In this document: positions 37,211 through 45,544 of the stretch, in pieces | Position numbering within the stretch: position 1 is the first letter of the stretch | Layout: every line of letters starts with the position of its first letter | DNA from: Leptothrix cholodnii SP-6 | GTDB lineage: Bacteria > Pseudomonadota > Gammaproteobacteria > Burkholderiales > Burkholderiaceae_C | Assembly: GCF_000019785.1 (NCBI RefSeq) | Contig: NC_010524.1 | Location: forward strand, 1,364,001-1,428,000 | Length of the DNA: 64,000 nt | Direction of reading: 5' to 3' | Made by a program: the position numbers and the translations under genes | Notes under the pieces: generated by a model | Databases searched by the model: none | What the model was told of the DNA's origin: nothing | The model's input: the letters and a program-made list of their open reading frames with translations, nothing else

Positions 37211-38113
37211 ATGAAAATCACCGAACTGACCCGCCGGGACATCATCGACTCCATTGCCTCGGAAACGGCCAGTTGGTCTGGGCGTCTCGAAGAACCCGAG
37301 TTTCTGGGGCGGCTGTTCGATCTTCAAAATCTGCCCTCGACTGACAGCCGCTTTCCGGACGCGGCGGGCGACATCTGGCAGCACCGCGTCAACAACTACG
37401 ACTGGGATGCCGACTGGGTATTTCACGACAACCGCTTCAACCTGGCCCATGGGGACGACGATGCGTTTCTCCGGTTTCTCTGCGAGATGCTGCATCCTGT
37501 CGTCCGGCCCGACGCCACCGAGGCCGAGCGGCTGCGCCAGATGTTCAACCAGTTCCTTCGGGAGGATGGATTTGAGCTGGCCGAGCGCACACGCATCTCC
37601 GGCCGTCCCGTCTATGTCGGCCGCTTCATTGGCATCGGGCAGACGCCAGGCTTGGCGGCGGCCCGCGAGACGCTCGCGGGAACCGACCCTGGATATGTGA
37701 GCCAGCAAATCACGCGTATGGAATCCGCCGTCAGCAACGACCCCGGCCTGGCCATCGGTACTGCCAAAGAACTGGTCGAAACCTGCTGCAAGACGATCTT
37801 GATCGCGCGGGCTGTCGAATTCTCGAAGAGCGCGGACATTCCTGAGCTGGTGAAGCTGACCGCCAAAGAGCTGGACCTGACGCCAGCCGACATCCCGGAG
37901 CAGGCCAAAGCAAGCGAAACCATCAAGCGCCTGCTAAGCAACCTCGCCAGCATCACGCAAGGCGTCGCAGAGCTGCGCAACCACTACGGGACAGGGCACG
38001 GCAAGGCCGCCGGAGCCAAAGGCCTTCAGCCGCGCCACGCCAAGCTCGCTGTCGGCGCCGCTTCAACGCTGGCGGTCTTTCTGGCCGAGACCCACAACGA
38101 ACGCGCACCCTAA
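37211..38113 (+). CDS. abortive infection family protein (AbiJ-like N-terminus, Abi_C domain)
   Basis: A 300-residue presumed anti-phage protein. The C-terminal part (about 170-295) matches the Abi_C helical domain: GLAIGTAKELVETCCKTIL, then LLSNLASITQGVAELRNHYG and TGHGKA, with the RNHYGTGHG segment typical of the family and reminiscent of HEPN nucleases. The N-terminal part (about 1-140; RRDIIDSIAS, and WVFHDNRFNL) resembles an AbiJ N-terminal domain. It starts 10 bases after the 404-aa gene in the same operon as hsdRMS. A toxin-like role triggered during infection is inferred from the family. Confidence 0.82.
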   Translation: MKITELTRRDIIDSIASETASWSGRLEEPEFLGRLFDLQNLPSTDSRFPDAAGDIWQHRVNNYDWDADWVFHDNRFNLAHGDDDAFLRFLCEMLHPVVRPDATEAERLRQMFNQFLREDGFELAERTRISGRPVYVGRFIGIGQTPGLAAARETLAGTDPGYVSQQITRMESAVSNDPGLAIGTAKELVETCCKTILIARAVEFSKSADIPELVKLTAKELDLTPADIPEQAKASETIKRLLSNLASITQGVAELRNHYGTGHGKAAGAKGLQPRHAKLAVGAASTLAVFLAETHNERAP

Positions 38114-38218
38114 CGGCGCCAGGCCTGGACTGGACGCGGAGCCACCCGAATATCATTGAGAGCTGACCTTGCCCCTGGAATCCATATCCCATAGCCGAGT
38201 CACAGCCCGCCACGACAC

Positions 38219-38975
38219 ATGCTGACCATGAGCACCGCCGCGCCCGCACTGCCCCGCCGCAAGCTGCCCATCGGCATCCAGACCCTCGCCAAGCTGCGCG
38301 AGGAGGGCTGCTACTACGTGGACAAGAGCGGCCTGGTGATCGACCTGATCGAGTCCGGGTCGTACTACTTCCTGAGCCGGCCGCGCCGCTTCGGCAAGAG
38401 TCTGCTGGTCGATACCTTCAAGGAGCTGTTCGAGGGCAACCGCGCGTTGTTCGAGGGTCTGGCTCGGCTACCCCAACCGCGAAGTCGAGGTGAGCCTGAA
38501 CCGCGTGCTGCTGCCCAGCTACGGTGTGCCCGAGCGCGTCGTGCTGCAGTCGCGGCTGTCGCTGCTCGATGCCCTGATCCAGATCGACCCCCTGGCCATC
38601 GAAACATCGCTGCGGGCGCTCTTTGCCGGCATTCCGAGCGACTGGTATCGCCGCAACCCGTTGGCCGGCTTCGAAGGTCACTACGCCAGCGTGTTCTACA
38701 GCCACCTCGCCGGGCTGGGGCTGGATCTGCGGGTCGAAGACGCCACCAACCACGGCCGCATCGACCTGACCGTGGTCTTGTCCGGACAGGTCTTCCTGTT
38801 CGAGTTCAAGGTGGTGACCGACGCGCCCGAGGGTCAGGTGCTGCGGCAGATCCACGAGAAGGGCTACGCCGAGAAGTACCTGGGCCAGGGATCGGACGTG
38901 CACCTGATCGGGGTCGAGTTCAGCAAGACGGCGCGCAATGTCGTCGGCTTCGAGGTCCGGACGGTCACGCAGTGA
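38219..38975 (+). pseudogene. broken AAA-ATPase-like/PDDEXK protein gene
   Basis: Two separate frames give the two ends of one protein. The first (from ATG 38219 or 38228) encodes the N-terminus of an AAA-ATPase-like protein: KLPIGIQTLAKLREEGCYYV and a P-loop RPRRFGKSLLVDTF. Homology stops near 38460. The second frame continues from GYPNREVEVSLN (about 38468) to TVTQ at 38975 and carries a PDDEXK_9-type nuclease end (RIDLTVVL, then FEFKVV). The middle, normally some 200 or more residues, is missing and the frames do not match, so an internal deletion has shifted the frame. Probably not functional as a whole. Confidence 0.87.
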
Positions 38976-39143
38976 TCCCGGTCACAGGCGGGTCCCGGCA
39001 CGGGTCGAGGAACAACTGATCTCGACTCCGGGCCCGGTCGCTGCCTGAACCGGAAGTTCAGGCCAGCCCCAACGGCGGCCTCCTTCCCGGCCTGCCCGCA
39101 TCGGGTCAGACTGCGCTCCACACACCCAGCCAGGAGATGCGAG

Positions 39144-40106
39144 ATGAACCGATTGAACACCGTCCTCGTTGTCGGCGCGCTGGCCCTGTTGACGGCCTCG
39201 GTGTCAGCGCAAACCCCGTACCCGAGCAAGCCGATCCGGCTGATCGTGCCGATTGCCGCCGGCGGTCCGAGCGATGCCGCGGCCCGCGCACTGGCCAAGG
39301 GCTTGACTGCCGGGCTCGGCCAGGAGGTGCTGGTCGAGAACCGCCCGGGCGCCAACACCGGCCTCGGCGCGGGTGCCGTGCTGAACGCCCCTGCCGACGG
39401 CTACACCCTGCTGTTCGCGCTGGCTTCCAATGCCGGGCTGCCGCACCTGAGCAAGGCGTCGCCGTACAAGTCGCTCGCCGAGTTCTCGCCGGTGTCGACG
39501 ATCGGCGGCAACACGCAATGCCTGGTGGTGCCCGCCAGCGTGCCGGCCCGGACGCTGGCCGAGTTCGTCGCGTTTGCCAAGGCCAGCGCGAAGCCGCTGA
39601 TGCGCGGCGCCAACAACGTCTCGGAGGACATGGTGGCCGGCCAGATCACCGGCGCACTGGGCTTCACGCTCGAACGCGTGCCCTACAAGGGTGGCCCACA
39701 GATGCTGCCGGACTTGCTGGAGGGGCGCCTCCAGGCGGCGGTGCTGCCGGTCGGCTTCAGCGCCCCCCATGTGCGTTCAGGGCGGCTGGTGATGCTCGGC
39801 TGCAGCATGGGCGAACGCATCGCCGCGCTGCCGGCGGTGCCCACGCTCGCCGAGTCCGGCGTGGCCGCTGCCCCGCTGATCACGGCGCACTTCGTGCTCG
39901 GGCCGCCGCGACTGCCGGCGGAGATCGTCGAGCGCCTGGCTGCAGCGGTGCACCAGGCCGCGGCGACGGCCGAGTTCAAGCACGAGATGGAGCGCCTGCT
40001 GATCGTCGGCGCCGTACGCTCGCCGGCGCAGACCCGCGAGCTGATGGGGCAGGCCGAGGCCCAGTACGTGCAGTACGTCCGCGAGACCGGCGCCAGCATC
40101 GACTGA
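39144..40106 (+). CDS. Bug-family periplasmic solute receptor
   Basis: A 320-residue tripartite-tricarboxylate-type (Bug/TctC) binding protein. The signal peptide ends VSAQ at about residue 23. The mature start YPSKPIRLIVPIAAGGPSDA is the typical ligand loop, followed by LGQEVLVENRPGANTGLGA and ADGYTLLF. RVPYKGGPQMLPDLLEGRL is the second family motif. No TctA/TctB membrane genes are near, as is usual for the many Bug paralogues of Burkholderiales. The ligand is probably a carboxylate. A good AGGAG box precedes the ATG. Confidence 0.93.
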   Translation: MNRLNTVLVVGALALLTASVSAQTPYPSKPIRLIVPIAAGGPSDAAARALAKGLTAGLGQEVLVENRPGANTGLGAGAVLNAPADGYTLLFALASNAGLPHLSKASPYKSLAEFSPVSTIGGNTQCLVVPASVPARTLAEFVAFAKASAKPLMRGANNVSEDMVAGQITGALGFTLERVPYKGGPQMLPDLLEGRLQAAVLPVGFSAPHVRSGRLVMLGCSMGERIAALPAVPTLAESGVAAAPLITAHFVLGPPRLPAEIVERLAAAVHQAAATAEFKHEMERLLIVGAVRSPAQTRELMGQAEAQYVQYVRETGASID

Positions 40107-40116
40107 ATCGAGGTGC

Positions 40117-41151
40117 TCAGCGATGGGTCAGCCAGCTCGACGCACGCCGGCCGCTGCCGTGGTGCCATGCCGGCCGGCCATCGACGCTGGACTGCCCTCT
40201 GGCACTCGTCAACTGCGCCAGTTCGGTGCAGCAGGTGACGACGAAATCTGCGAAGACGCGCAGGCGTTGGGTGCGCCGCAGTTCGGGCCTGAAGTAGATC
40301 GCCAGCGGCGGCGGATCCATCATTTCCCAGTCGAGCAGCACCGGCGCCAGGCGGCCGCTGGCCAGGGCGACTTGCACGGTGGCGGGCGCGGCGCGTATCA
40401 CGCCACCGTCACCCAGGGCCAGTTCGACCAGGTTGTCGCGATGATTCGAATGGAGCCAGCCGCGCACGATCACCTGCTCGATGACCTCGCCCTGCTGGCC
40501 GGCCTGGCCCACTTGACCCACCTGGCCGACGTGACGATAGCGCCAGAGGTCCAGCAGCTTGCCGTAGGGATTGCGATAGCACAGGCAGTTGTGGCCGGCC
40601 AGCTCGCTCGGGTGGCGCGGGATGCCGTGGCGCTGCCAGTAGGCGGGCGTGGCCACGGTGACCTGCGGCATCACCGGCAGTTCGCGCCGCACCCGGTCGC
40701 CGGCCTCGAACCAGCCGTGCAGAACGAGGAGGTCGCAGTCGCGGGCGGCAGCCTCGTCCAGGTGCGTGATGGCGCGCAGGTCGAGCGTCAGATCCGGGTA
40801 GTTGTCGTGAAAGGCGTGCAGTGCCGGCACGATGCAGTGCTGCAGGAAGAAGGGCGTGCCGCCGACCACCAGCGTGCCCTGCGGGCGCTGGCGCGCCTGC
40901 CGTAGCCCGTCGTCGGCCGCTTGCAGTTGCGCCAGCAGCGGCGCGCAGGCTTCGGCGTATTGCAGGCCGTCGGCGGTGAGCGTGAGCCCGCGGCTGCCGC
41001 GCTGGAACAGCGTGGCGCCGAGCTGCGCCTCGAGCGCGCCCACCAGCTTGGCCACGGCCTGCAAGCTCACGCCCTGCTGGCGCGCCGCGGCCGAAAGACT
41101 GCCGGTCTGCGCGGCCGCGAGGAAATAGTGCAGCGCCTTGAGTTTGTCCAT
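40117..41151 (-). CDS. LysR-type transcriptional regulator
   Basis: A 344-residue LTTR. The N-terminal winged helix (LKALHYFLAAAQTGSLSAAA, about 4-23) recognises DNA; the rest (about 92-300) is the co-inducer-binding domain. Two oddities: an insertion of four VGQ-type triplets (VGQVGQVGQAGQ, about 208-219) from a 9-bp tandem repeat, and a long basic tail after about 305. The ATG at 41151 is only 17 bases from the GTG start of the divergent methyltransferase gene, which is thus the likely target together with the regulator itself. Confidence 0.9.
   Translation of the reverse strand: MDKLKALHYFLAAAQTGSLSAAARQQGVSLQAVAKLVGALEAQLGATLFQRGSRGLTLTADGLQYAEACAPLLAQLQAADDGLRQARQRPQGTLVVGGTPFFLQHCIVPALHAFHDNYPDLTLDLRAITHLDEAAARDCDLLVLHGWFEAGDRVRRELPVMPQVTVATPAYWQRHGIPRHPSELAGHNCLCYRNPYGKLLDLWRYRHVGQVGQVGQAGQQGEVIEQVIVRGWLHSNHRDNLVELALGDGGVIRAAPATVQVALASGRLAPVLLDWEMMDPPPLAIYFRPELRRTQRLRVFADFVVTCCTELAQLTSARGQSSVDGRPAWHHGSGRRASSWLTHR
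40495..40530. repeat. in-frame 9-bp tandem repeat inside the LysR gene
   Basis: Four 9-bp units encode VGQ-VGQ-VGQ-AGQ on the minus strand. They lie in the co-inducer domain at a place where LysR proteins usually have a short loop. Confidence 0.85.
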
Positions 41152-41168
41152 CTTCGAAGGAGTGTGAC

Positions 41169-42260
41169 GTGAACACGCAGACATTGGCAACCGCGGAGCA
41201 ACGCGCCGCCGCACGTCAACTGGTTGAACTGATCGGCGGCAACTGGGCCACCCAGGCCATCGGCGTGGCGGCACGGCTGGGTCTGGCCGACCACGTGGCG
41301 TCGGGCGTGACGCAGGTGGACGCGCTGGCCCGAGCCTGCGCCTGCGATGCGTCCGCCTTGCATCGACTGCTGCGCGGCCTGGCGGCGTTGGGCGTGCTGC
41401 GGCTCGACGACGACGACGACGGCGGCCGCTGCAGCCTGACCCCGACCGGCGAACTGCTGCGCCGTGATGCCGTGCTGGGCCTGAACGCGCACGCGCAGTG
41501 GTGGTCCCAGCAGGCCTGGGCGGTCTGGTCCGACCTGATGGGCAGTGTGCGCACCGGGCAGAGCACGCGCCAACGCGAGCGCGGCCAGAAGGGCTTCGAT
41601 CACCTCGACGCTGATGCCGAGTCCGCACACCTGTTTCACCGCTCGATGGTGGAGTTGACGCGGCTGGTGGCGGTCGACCTGGCGCGCTCGCCGGCACTGC
41701 CGGACGCGGGTGTCGTCATCGACCTGGGGGGTGGCCACGGCGAGCTGCTGGCCGAGGTGTTGCGCGCCCGACCTGGTTTGCGCGGCGTGCTTTTCGACCT
41801 GGATCACGCGGTCGATGGCGCGCAGGCCCACCTGCGCGAAGCCGGCGTTGCCGAGCGTGTGACGGTGACATCGGGCGACTTCTTCGCGGCCTTGCCGCGG
41901 CCGGTGGACGTGGTCCTGCTCAAGAGCGTGCTGCACGACTGGAACGACGGCGATGCCGTGCGCATCCTGCAGCGCGCACGCGACGCGCTGGCTCCCGATG
42001 GCCGGGTGCTGGTGATCGAACGTCTCATGCCTGACCGGGTGGAAGACCTGCCGGCGCATCGCACGACCACGCGCAGCGACCTCAACATGCTGGTCGGCCT
42101 GGGCGGCCGCGAACGCACCGCCGAGGACTATGACGCCCTGCTGTCGTCGGCAGGGCTGTCGCGGCGGCGCACGCTGGCCGCGGCGGCGGCGTTCTCGGTG
42201 ATCGAGGCGGTTGCTCAGGCCCCCGCCCGAAGGCAGGGGCCGCCTTGCATCAAGGTGTGA
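41169..42260 (+). CDS. SAM-dependent O-methyltransferase (caffeate/acetylserotonin type)
   Basis: A 363-residue methyltransferase. The N-terminal winged-helix dimerisation domain (about 12-95) begins ARQLVELIGGNWATQAIGVA. The Rossmann domain has the SAM motif VIDLGGGHGELLAEVL (about 180-195), FDLDHAV, and LLKSVLHDWNDGDAVRIL with the catalytic histidine typical of this class. The GTG start has GAAGGAG upstream. It is expressed away from the adjacent LysR gene, which probably controls it. Its last 11 bases overlap the convergent cytochrome gene. The substrate is unknown; a small aromatic or polyketide-like hydroxyl is usual. Confidence 0.9.
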   Translation: MNTQTLATAEQRAAARQLVELIGGNWATQAIGVAARLGLADHVASGVTQVDALARACACDASALHRLLRGLAALGVLRLDDDDDGGRCSLTPTGELLRRDAVLGLNAHAQWWSQQAWAVWSDLMGSVRTGQSTRQRERGQKGFDHLDADAESAHLFHRSMVELTRLVAVDLARSPALPDAGVVIDLGGGHGELLAEVLRARPGLRGVLFDLDHAVDGAQAHLREAGVAERVTVTSGDFFAALPRPVDVVLLKSVLHDWNDGDAVRILQRARDALAPDGRVLVIERLMPDRVEDLPAHRTTTRSDLNMLVGLGGRERTAEDYDALLSSAGLSRRRTLAAAAAFSVIEAVAQAPARRQGPPCIKV

Positions 42261-42738
42261 CGGTCAGCTTGAAGGTGGCGTGACAGGTCACGCACTGCCG
42301 GGTCGTGAGGGCCAGGGGAGCCAGCACCGATTGCACGCTGGCGTCGGGCCGGGAGGCCTCGCGCGCGACGGCCATGAACTGCTGGTGGGTGGGTTTGGCC
42401 AGCGCGAACCATTCACCGGGCATCTTGTCGTGCACCGCCTTGCCCACGGCATCGTGTTTGCCGCCCTTGGGCCCCATGGTGGTGGCAATCGCGCTCACGG
42501 TGGCGAAATCCTGGGTGGACAAGGCCTCCTGGATGCCGTTGACGGCTTTCATGAAGTCGTTCATCTCGGTCATCAGGTGGGCGTGTTCCACGGCGCTGAC
42601 GGAGATCGACTGGCGCTGGGTGACGCTGTAGCTCGACGCGTCGGGCAGGTTCGTCTGGGCGTTGAGCGGGGTCGCGCCCAGCAGCAGCAAGGACGTGGCA
42701 ATCAGGCTGCCGGTGGCAACTCGCAGGGTTCGAATCAT
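42250..42738 (-). CDS. cytochrome c' / c556-like protein with C-terminal haem site
   Basis: A 162-residue secreted protein with a signal peptide (about 1-28, ending LNAQ) and a helical body whose haem motif CVTCH sits close to the C-terminus (about 150-154), the arrangement of class II cytochromes (c', c556). Helices contain VEHAHLMTEMNDFMKAVNGI and KPTHQQFMAVA. Electron transfer or gas binding is possible. The 3' end overlaps the convergent methyltransferase gene by 11 bases. It is the last of a minus-strand group of cytochrome genes. Confidence 0.85.
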   Translation of the reverse strand: MIRTLRVATGSLIATSLLLLGATPLNAQTNLPDASSYSVTQRQSISVSAVEHAHLMTEMNDFMKAVNGIQEALSTQDFATVSAIATTMGPKGGKHDAVGKAVHDKMPGEWFALAKPTHQQFMAVAREASRPDASVQSVLAPLALTTRQCVTCHATFKLTVTP

Positions 42739-42838
42739 GGTGTTCTCGAAAAAATGGGATGCAGCGGGACGCACGGCCTGATGTCGGCCATGTGTCACTC
42801 GAATGTCGATCGGGGCCGCCGGCGCGGGGCCGGGCGGC

Positions 42839-43231
42839 TCAGGCGCTGCGTCGGGGGCGCGGCTCTGGCGGCGTGATGGCCAGGCTGTTCAGCCGGGGGG
42901 TGTCGGTGTCGGGGCTGGCTTGGCGCAGCGACAGCCTGATGGCCATGTGGCTGTGGCCGGGCAGCGAGGGTTGTGCGGCGGTCACGCAGTGCCCGATGCT
43001 GTCGCAGTCGACAGATGCGTGGCGTTGGTGGGCCACTCGCGATGGCCGGTCGGCTGCGTGATGCGGTGCTGTGGCGTGATGCGCGCCCGCCTCGCCATGC
43101 CGGTGCCCCTGCTGTTCGTGGTGCGCCATCTGGCTCAACAGATGCAGGGTCACGGCCGCACCCTGCAGGGTCAGCAGGGCACACAGCAACAAGCCCAGCA
43201 GTCGGGTCCAGATCAGGGTCACGGGTTTCAA
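42839..43231 (-). CDS. small His-rich membrane or secreted protein (DUF2946-like)
   Basis: A protein of about 130 residues with a hydrophobic N-terminus (WTRLLGLLLCALLTLQGAA) followed by a striking His-rich stretch with motifs such as MAHHEQQGHRHGEAGAHH and DCDSIGHC. It resembles small metal-associated DUF2946-type proteins. The start is uncertain: the frame is open to 43393, but the TTG at 43231 puts the hydrophobic segment at the N-terminus; no strong ribosome site is seen. It lies among cytochrome genes, so copper or haem handling is a fair guess. Confidence 0.6.
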   Translation of the reverse strand: MKPVTLIWTRLLGLLLCALLTLQGAAVTLHLLSQMAHHEQQGHRHGEAGAHHATAPHHAADRPSRVAHQRHASVDCDSIGHCVTAAQPSLPGHSHMAIRLSLRQASPDTDTPRLNSLAITPPEPRPRRSA

Positions 43232-43338
43232 TGTGAAGCGCGCGGAGGGTCGCGCGGCGGGGCGACCCTGAATGTTAATGGCGCACGGCCCGGATCCTGT
43301 CTTTTCAGCGCCCGCAGCAGGCTGACGGCTCCGGACAC

Positions 43339-44616
43339 CTACCGCTGGCGCAGCACATCCAGCTCCGTCACGGCCTCGGCCGCATGCCCCCACGATCGCC
43401 GGATGAAGGTCAGCACCGCCGCCACCTCGGCATCAGACAGCGCCTGCGGCGGCATCCCGTAAGGCTGCGGGTTGGCGGCCGTGGCCGGCGCGAAGCCGCC
43501 GTGCAGCACGCTCAGGATCAGGTTGACGGGCGTGGCCAGGTCGACCGCGGGATTGCCGGCCAGCGGCGGGTAGGCGCCCGGCGCGCCTTCGCCGCGGCTG
43601 CCGTGGCATTGCGCGCAGTGCTCGATGTAGAGCTTTTCGCCGCGCGCCATCTGGCCGGCCGGCGCGGGCTCGGCGTGCACCGGTGGCAGCGGTTGGCGCG
43701 GCAGGCTGCGCAGATAGACGGCCGTCGCCTGCAGGTCGGGCAGGGTCCAGTGCTGGGTGCTGTTGAACACCACCTCGGCCATCGGGCCGCTGGCCGTGCC
43801 CTGGGCGGACCGGCCGGTCTTGAGCAGGTCGATCACCTGCTGCGGGCCCGACTCGCCTTGTGCGGCCGGCCCGAGTGCGGGGGCGTACCAGGACTGCATC
43901 GGCATCGCGCCGCCGGCCAGGTCGAGGGCGTCCCGGCTGGCGCCCAGGCGGTTGCGCGGCGCGTGGCACGCGGCGCAGTGGCCGAGGCCGCGCACCAGGT
44001 AGGCGCCGCGGTTCCATTCGTCCGAACGGGTGGTGTCGGGGCTGAAGCGGGCGGGCTTGAAATAGAGCGCCCGCCACACCGCCAGCGCGGCCTGGGTGTC
44101 GAACGGGAAACGCAGCGTGTGCGCCCGGTTGGGCTGCACCACGGGCGGCAGGCTGCGCAGGAAGGCGAACAGCGCGTCGGCGTCGTCGCGGCGCACGAGG
44201 GTGAACTCGGTGTACGGAAAGGCCGGATTCAACCGCCGGCCGTCGCGCGATCGGCCGTTGTGCAGGGCGCGCCAGAAATCGTCGGCGCTCCAGCGGCCCA
44301 GGCCGGTGTCGGCATCGGGCGTCAGGTTGCCGGCGTAGACGGTGCCGAACGGCGTGGCGATGCCGTGCCCGCCCGCGTAGGGCGCGCTGCCGCGCGCGGT
44401 GTGGCAGCCGGCGCAGTTGCCCACGCGGGCCAGGTAGGCGCCGCGCGCGAGCTGGCCAGCGGGATCTTCGGTCGACGCGGGTGGCGCGCCGATCGCCTCG
44501 CCGTCGTCGTTCAGGTGACGCACGGCGGCCACCGTGAGGGCCGCGGCGATCAGCAGGATCGACGCCAGAAGGGTGCGCCAGCGCCGGCGCGGGTTGGAGC
44601 GGTCGGCCGCGCTCAT
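43339..44616 (-). CDS. triheme cytochrome c, alcohol dehydrogenase subunit II-like
   Basis: A 425-residue periplasmic or membrane-anchored cytochrome with an N-terminal hydrophobic segment (about 14-31) and three haem sites: CAGCH (about 68), CAACH (about 216) and CAQCH (about 338). Order and spacing resemble the cytochrome subunit of quinohaemoprotein alcohol or gluconate dehydrogenases, with GIATPFGTVYAGNLTPD and YTEFTLVRRDDADALFAFLR as typical segments. No dehydrogenase gene is adjacent. Its ATG overlaps the stop of the preceding dihaem cytochrome gene by four bases, so the two are co-translated. Confidence 0.92.
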   Translation of the reverse strand: MSAADRSNPRRRWRTLLASILLIAAALTVAAVRHLNDDGEAIGAPPASTEDPAGQLARGAYLARVGNCAGCHTARGSAPYAGGHGIATPFGTVYAGNLTPDADTGLGRWSADDFWRALHNGRSRDGRRLNPAFPYTEFTLVRRDDADALFAFLRSLPPVVQPNRAHTLRFPFDTQAALAVWRALYFKPARFSPDTTRSDEWNRGAYLVRGLGHCAACHAPRNRLGASRDALDLAGGAMPMQSWYAPALGPAAQGESGPQQVIDLLKTGRSAQGTASGPMAEVVFNSTQHWTLPDLQATAVYLRSLPRQPLPPVHAEPAPAGQMARGEKLYIEHCAQCHGSRGEGAPGAYPPLAGNPAVDLATPVNLILSVLHGGFAPATAANPQPYGMPPQALSDAEVAAVLTFIRRSWGHAAEAVTELDVLRQR

Positions 44617-45332
44617 GGCGACACGCTGCCGCAGCGCATCGGCAGCGCCTGCGGCAAGGCTTGCGCGGGGCGCGTGTCGGCCGGCAGCGGCTGGGCCGCC
44701 AGCCAGTCGGCCACGGCGACGATGTCCTGCTGCGGCAGACGCTGGGCCAGCGTCGCCATGCAGTCGGGTGAGCGGGCCTGGCGCGTGCCGTTGCGCCAGG
44801 CGCCGAACTGCGCGATCACGTAGTCGCGCGGCAGGCCGAGCAGCCCGGGAATGGCCGGTGCGACGCCCGTCAATTCGCGGCCGTGACAGCGCGTGCAGGC
44901 GGGCAGATCGCGTGTGGCGTCGCCCTGATCCATCAACTGGCGGCCCCGTGCCATCGACGCCGCGCTGCCCCGCGGTGCGGGCGGGGTGGCGACATGCGGC
45001 AGGTCCAGCGACGCGAAGTGCCCCGCCAGCGCCCCCAGGTAGTCGTCGCTCAGCGGCGCCAGCAGCCGGGCCATGCCCTCGTGCCGGCGCCGGCCGTCGC
45101 GGAAGTTCAGCAGCTGCTGGTGCAGATAGCCGGCCGGCTTGCCGGCGATGCGCGGCACATAGCCGTCCGGTGTGGCGCGGCCTTGCGGGCCGTGGCAGCC
45201 GGTGCAGGCCAGCGCACGCTGGGCCAGCGTGTCGGGCACGGTCAACGGATAGGCGGGCGGTTCGGCGGCCTGTGCAACGCTGGACGCGGCCAGCGCGGTC
45301 AGCCAGCGCAGGGCCGTTGGCAGTCGGATCAT
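44613..45332 (-). CDS. dihaem cytochrome c (c4-like)
   Basis: A 239-residue exported protein with a signal peptide (about 1-24) and two class I haem domains. The first has CTGCHGPQGRATPDGYVPRI (about 42-61), the second CTRCHGRELTGVAPAIPGL. Each haem domain has a following methionine region (HEGMARLLAPLSDDYL and DCMATLAQRLPQQD). It probably passes electrons between a dehydrogenase and a terminal oxidase. It is first in the minus-strand cytochrome operon; a 212-base region separates it from the divergent permease gene. Confidence 0.9.
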   Translation of the reverse strand: MIRLPTALRWLTALAASSVAQAAEPPAYPLTVPDTLAQRALACTGCHGPQGRATPDGYVPRIAGKPAGYLHQQLLNFRDGRRRHEGMARLLAPLSDDYLGALAGHFASLDLPHVATPPAPRGSAASMARGRQLMDQGDATRDLPACTRCHGRELTGVAPAIPGLLGLPRDYVIAQFGAWRNGTRQARSPDCMATLAQRLPQQDIVAVADWLAAQPLPADTRPAQALPQALPMRCGSVSP

Positions 45333-45544
45333 GGAATGAGAAGGCAGAGAACAGGAGAGGGTGGTGAAACCGGCCGCCGATGATGACGCAAGCCGATCGG
45401 ATCGGTCAGGTGCAGATCGATGCAACTTCGATCGGATCAGCGGGGGCGCACAGCTGCGGGGATGCGCAAGGTCAAGGCGTGAACGGGCGGTCGCGCCCAG
45501 ACTGGGCATCGACACCTTGATGGAAAGCGTATCGCTTCGATCGC

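Noticed and set aside
28704..38975. Integrative element inserted at tRNA-Arg
   Set aside because: The position fits, but I found no integrase, no duplicated tRNA 3' end and no mobility genes up to 39 kb; only the accessory gene content supports it.
45519..45542. Operator palindrome before the ArsP-like gene
   Set aside because: Only the inner AAGCG/CGCTT arms pair; the outer positions mismatch, so it is not convincing.
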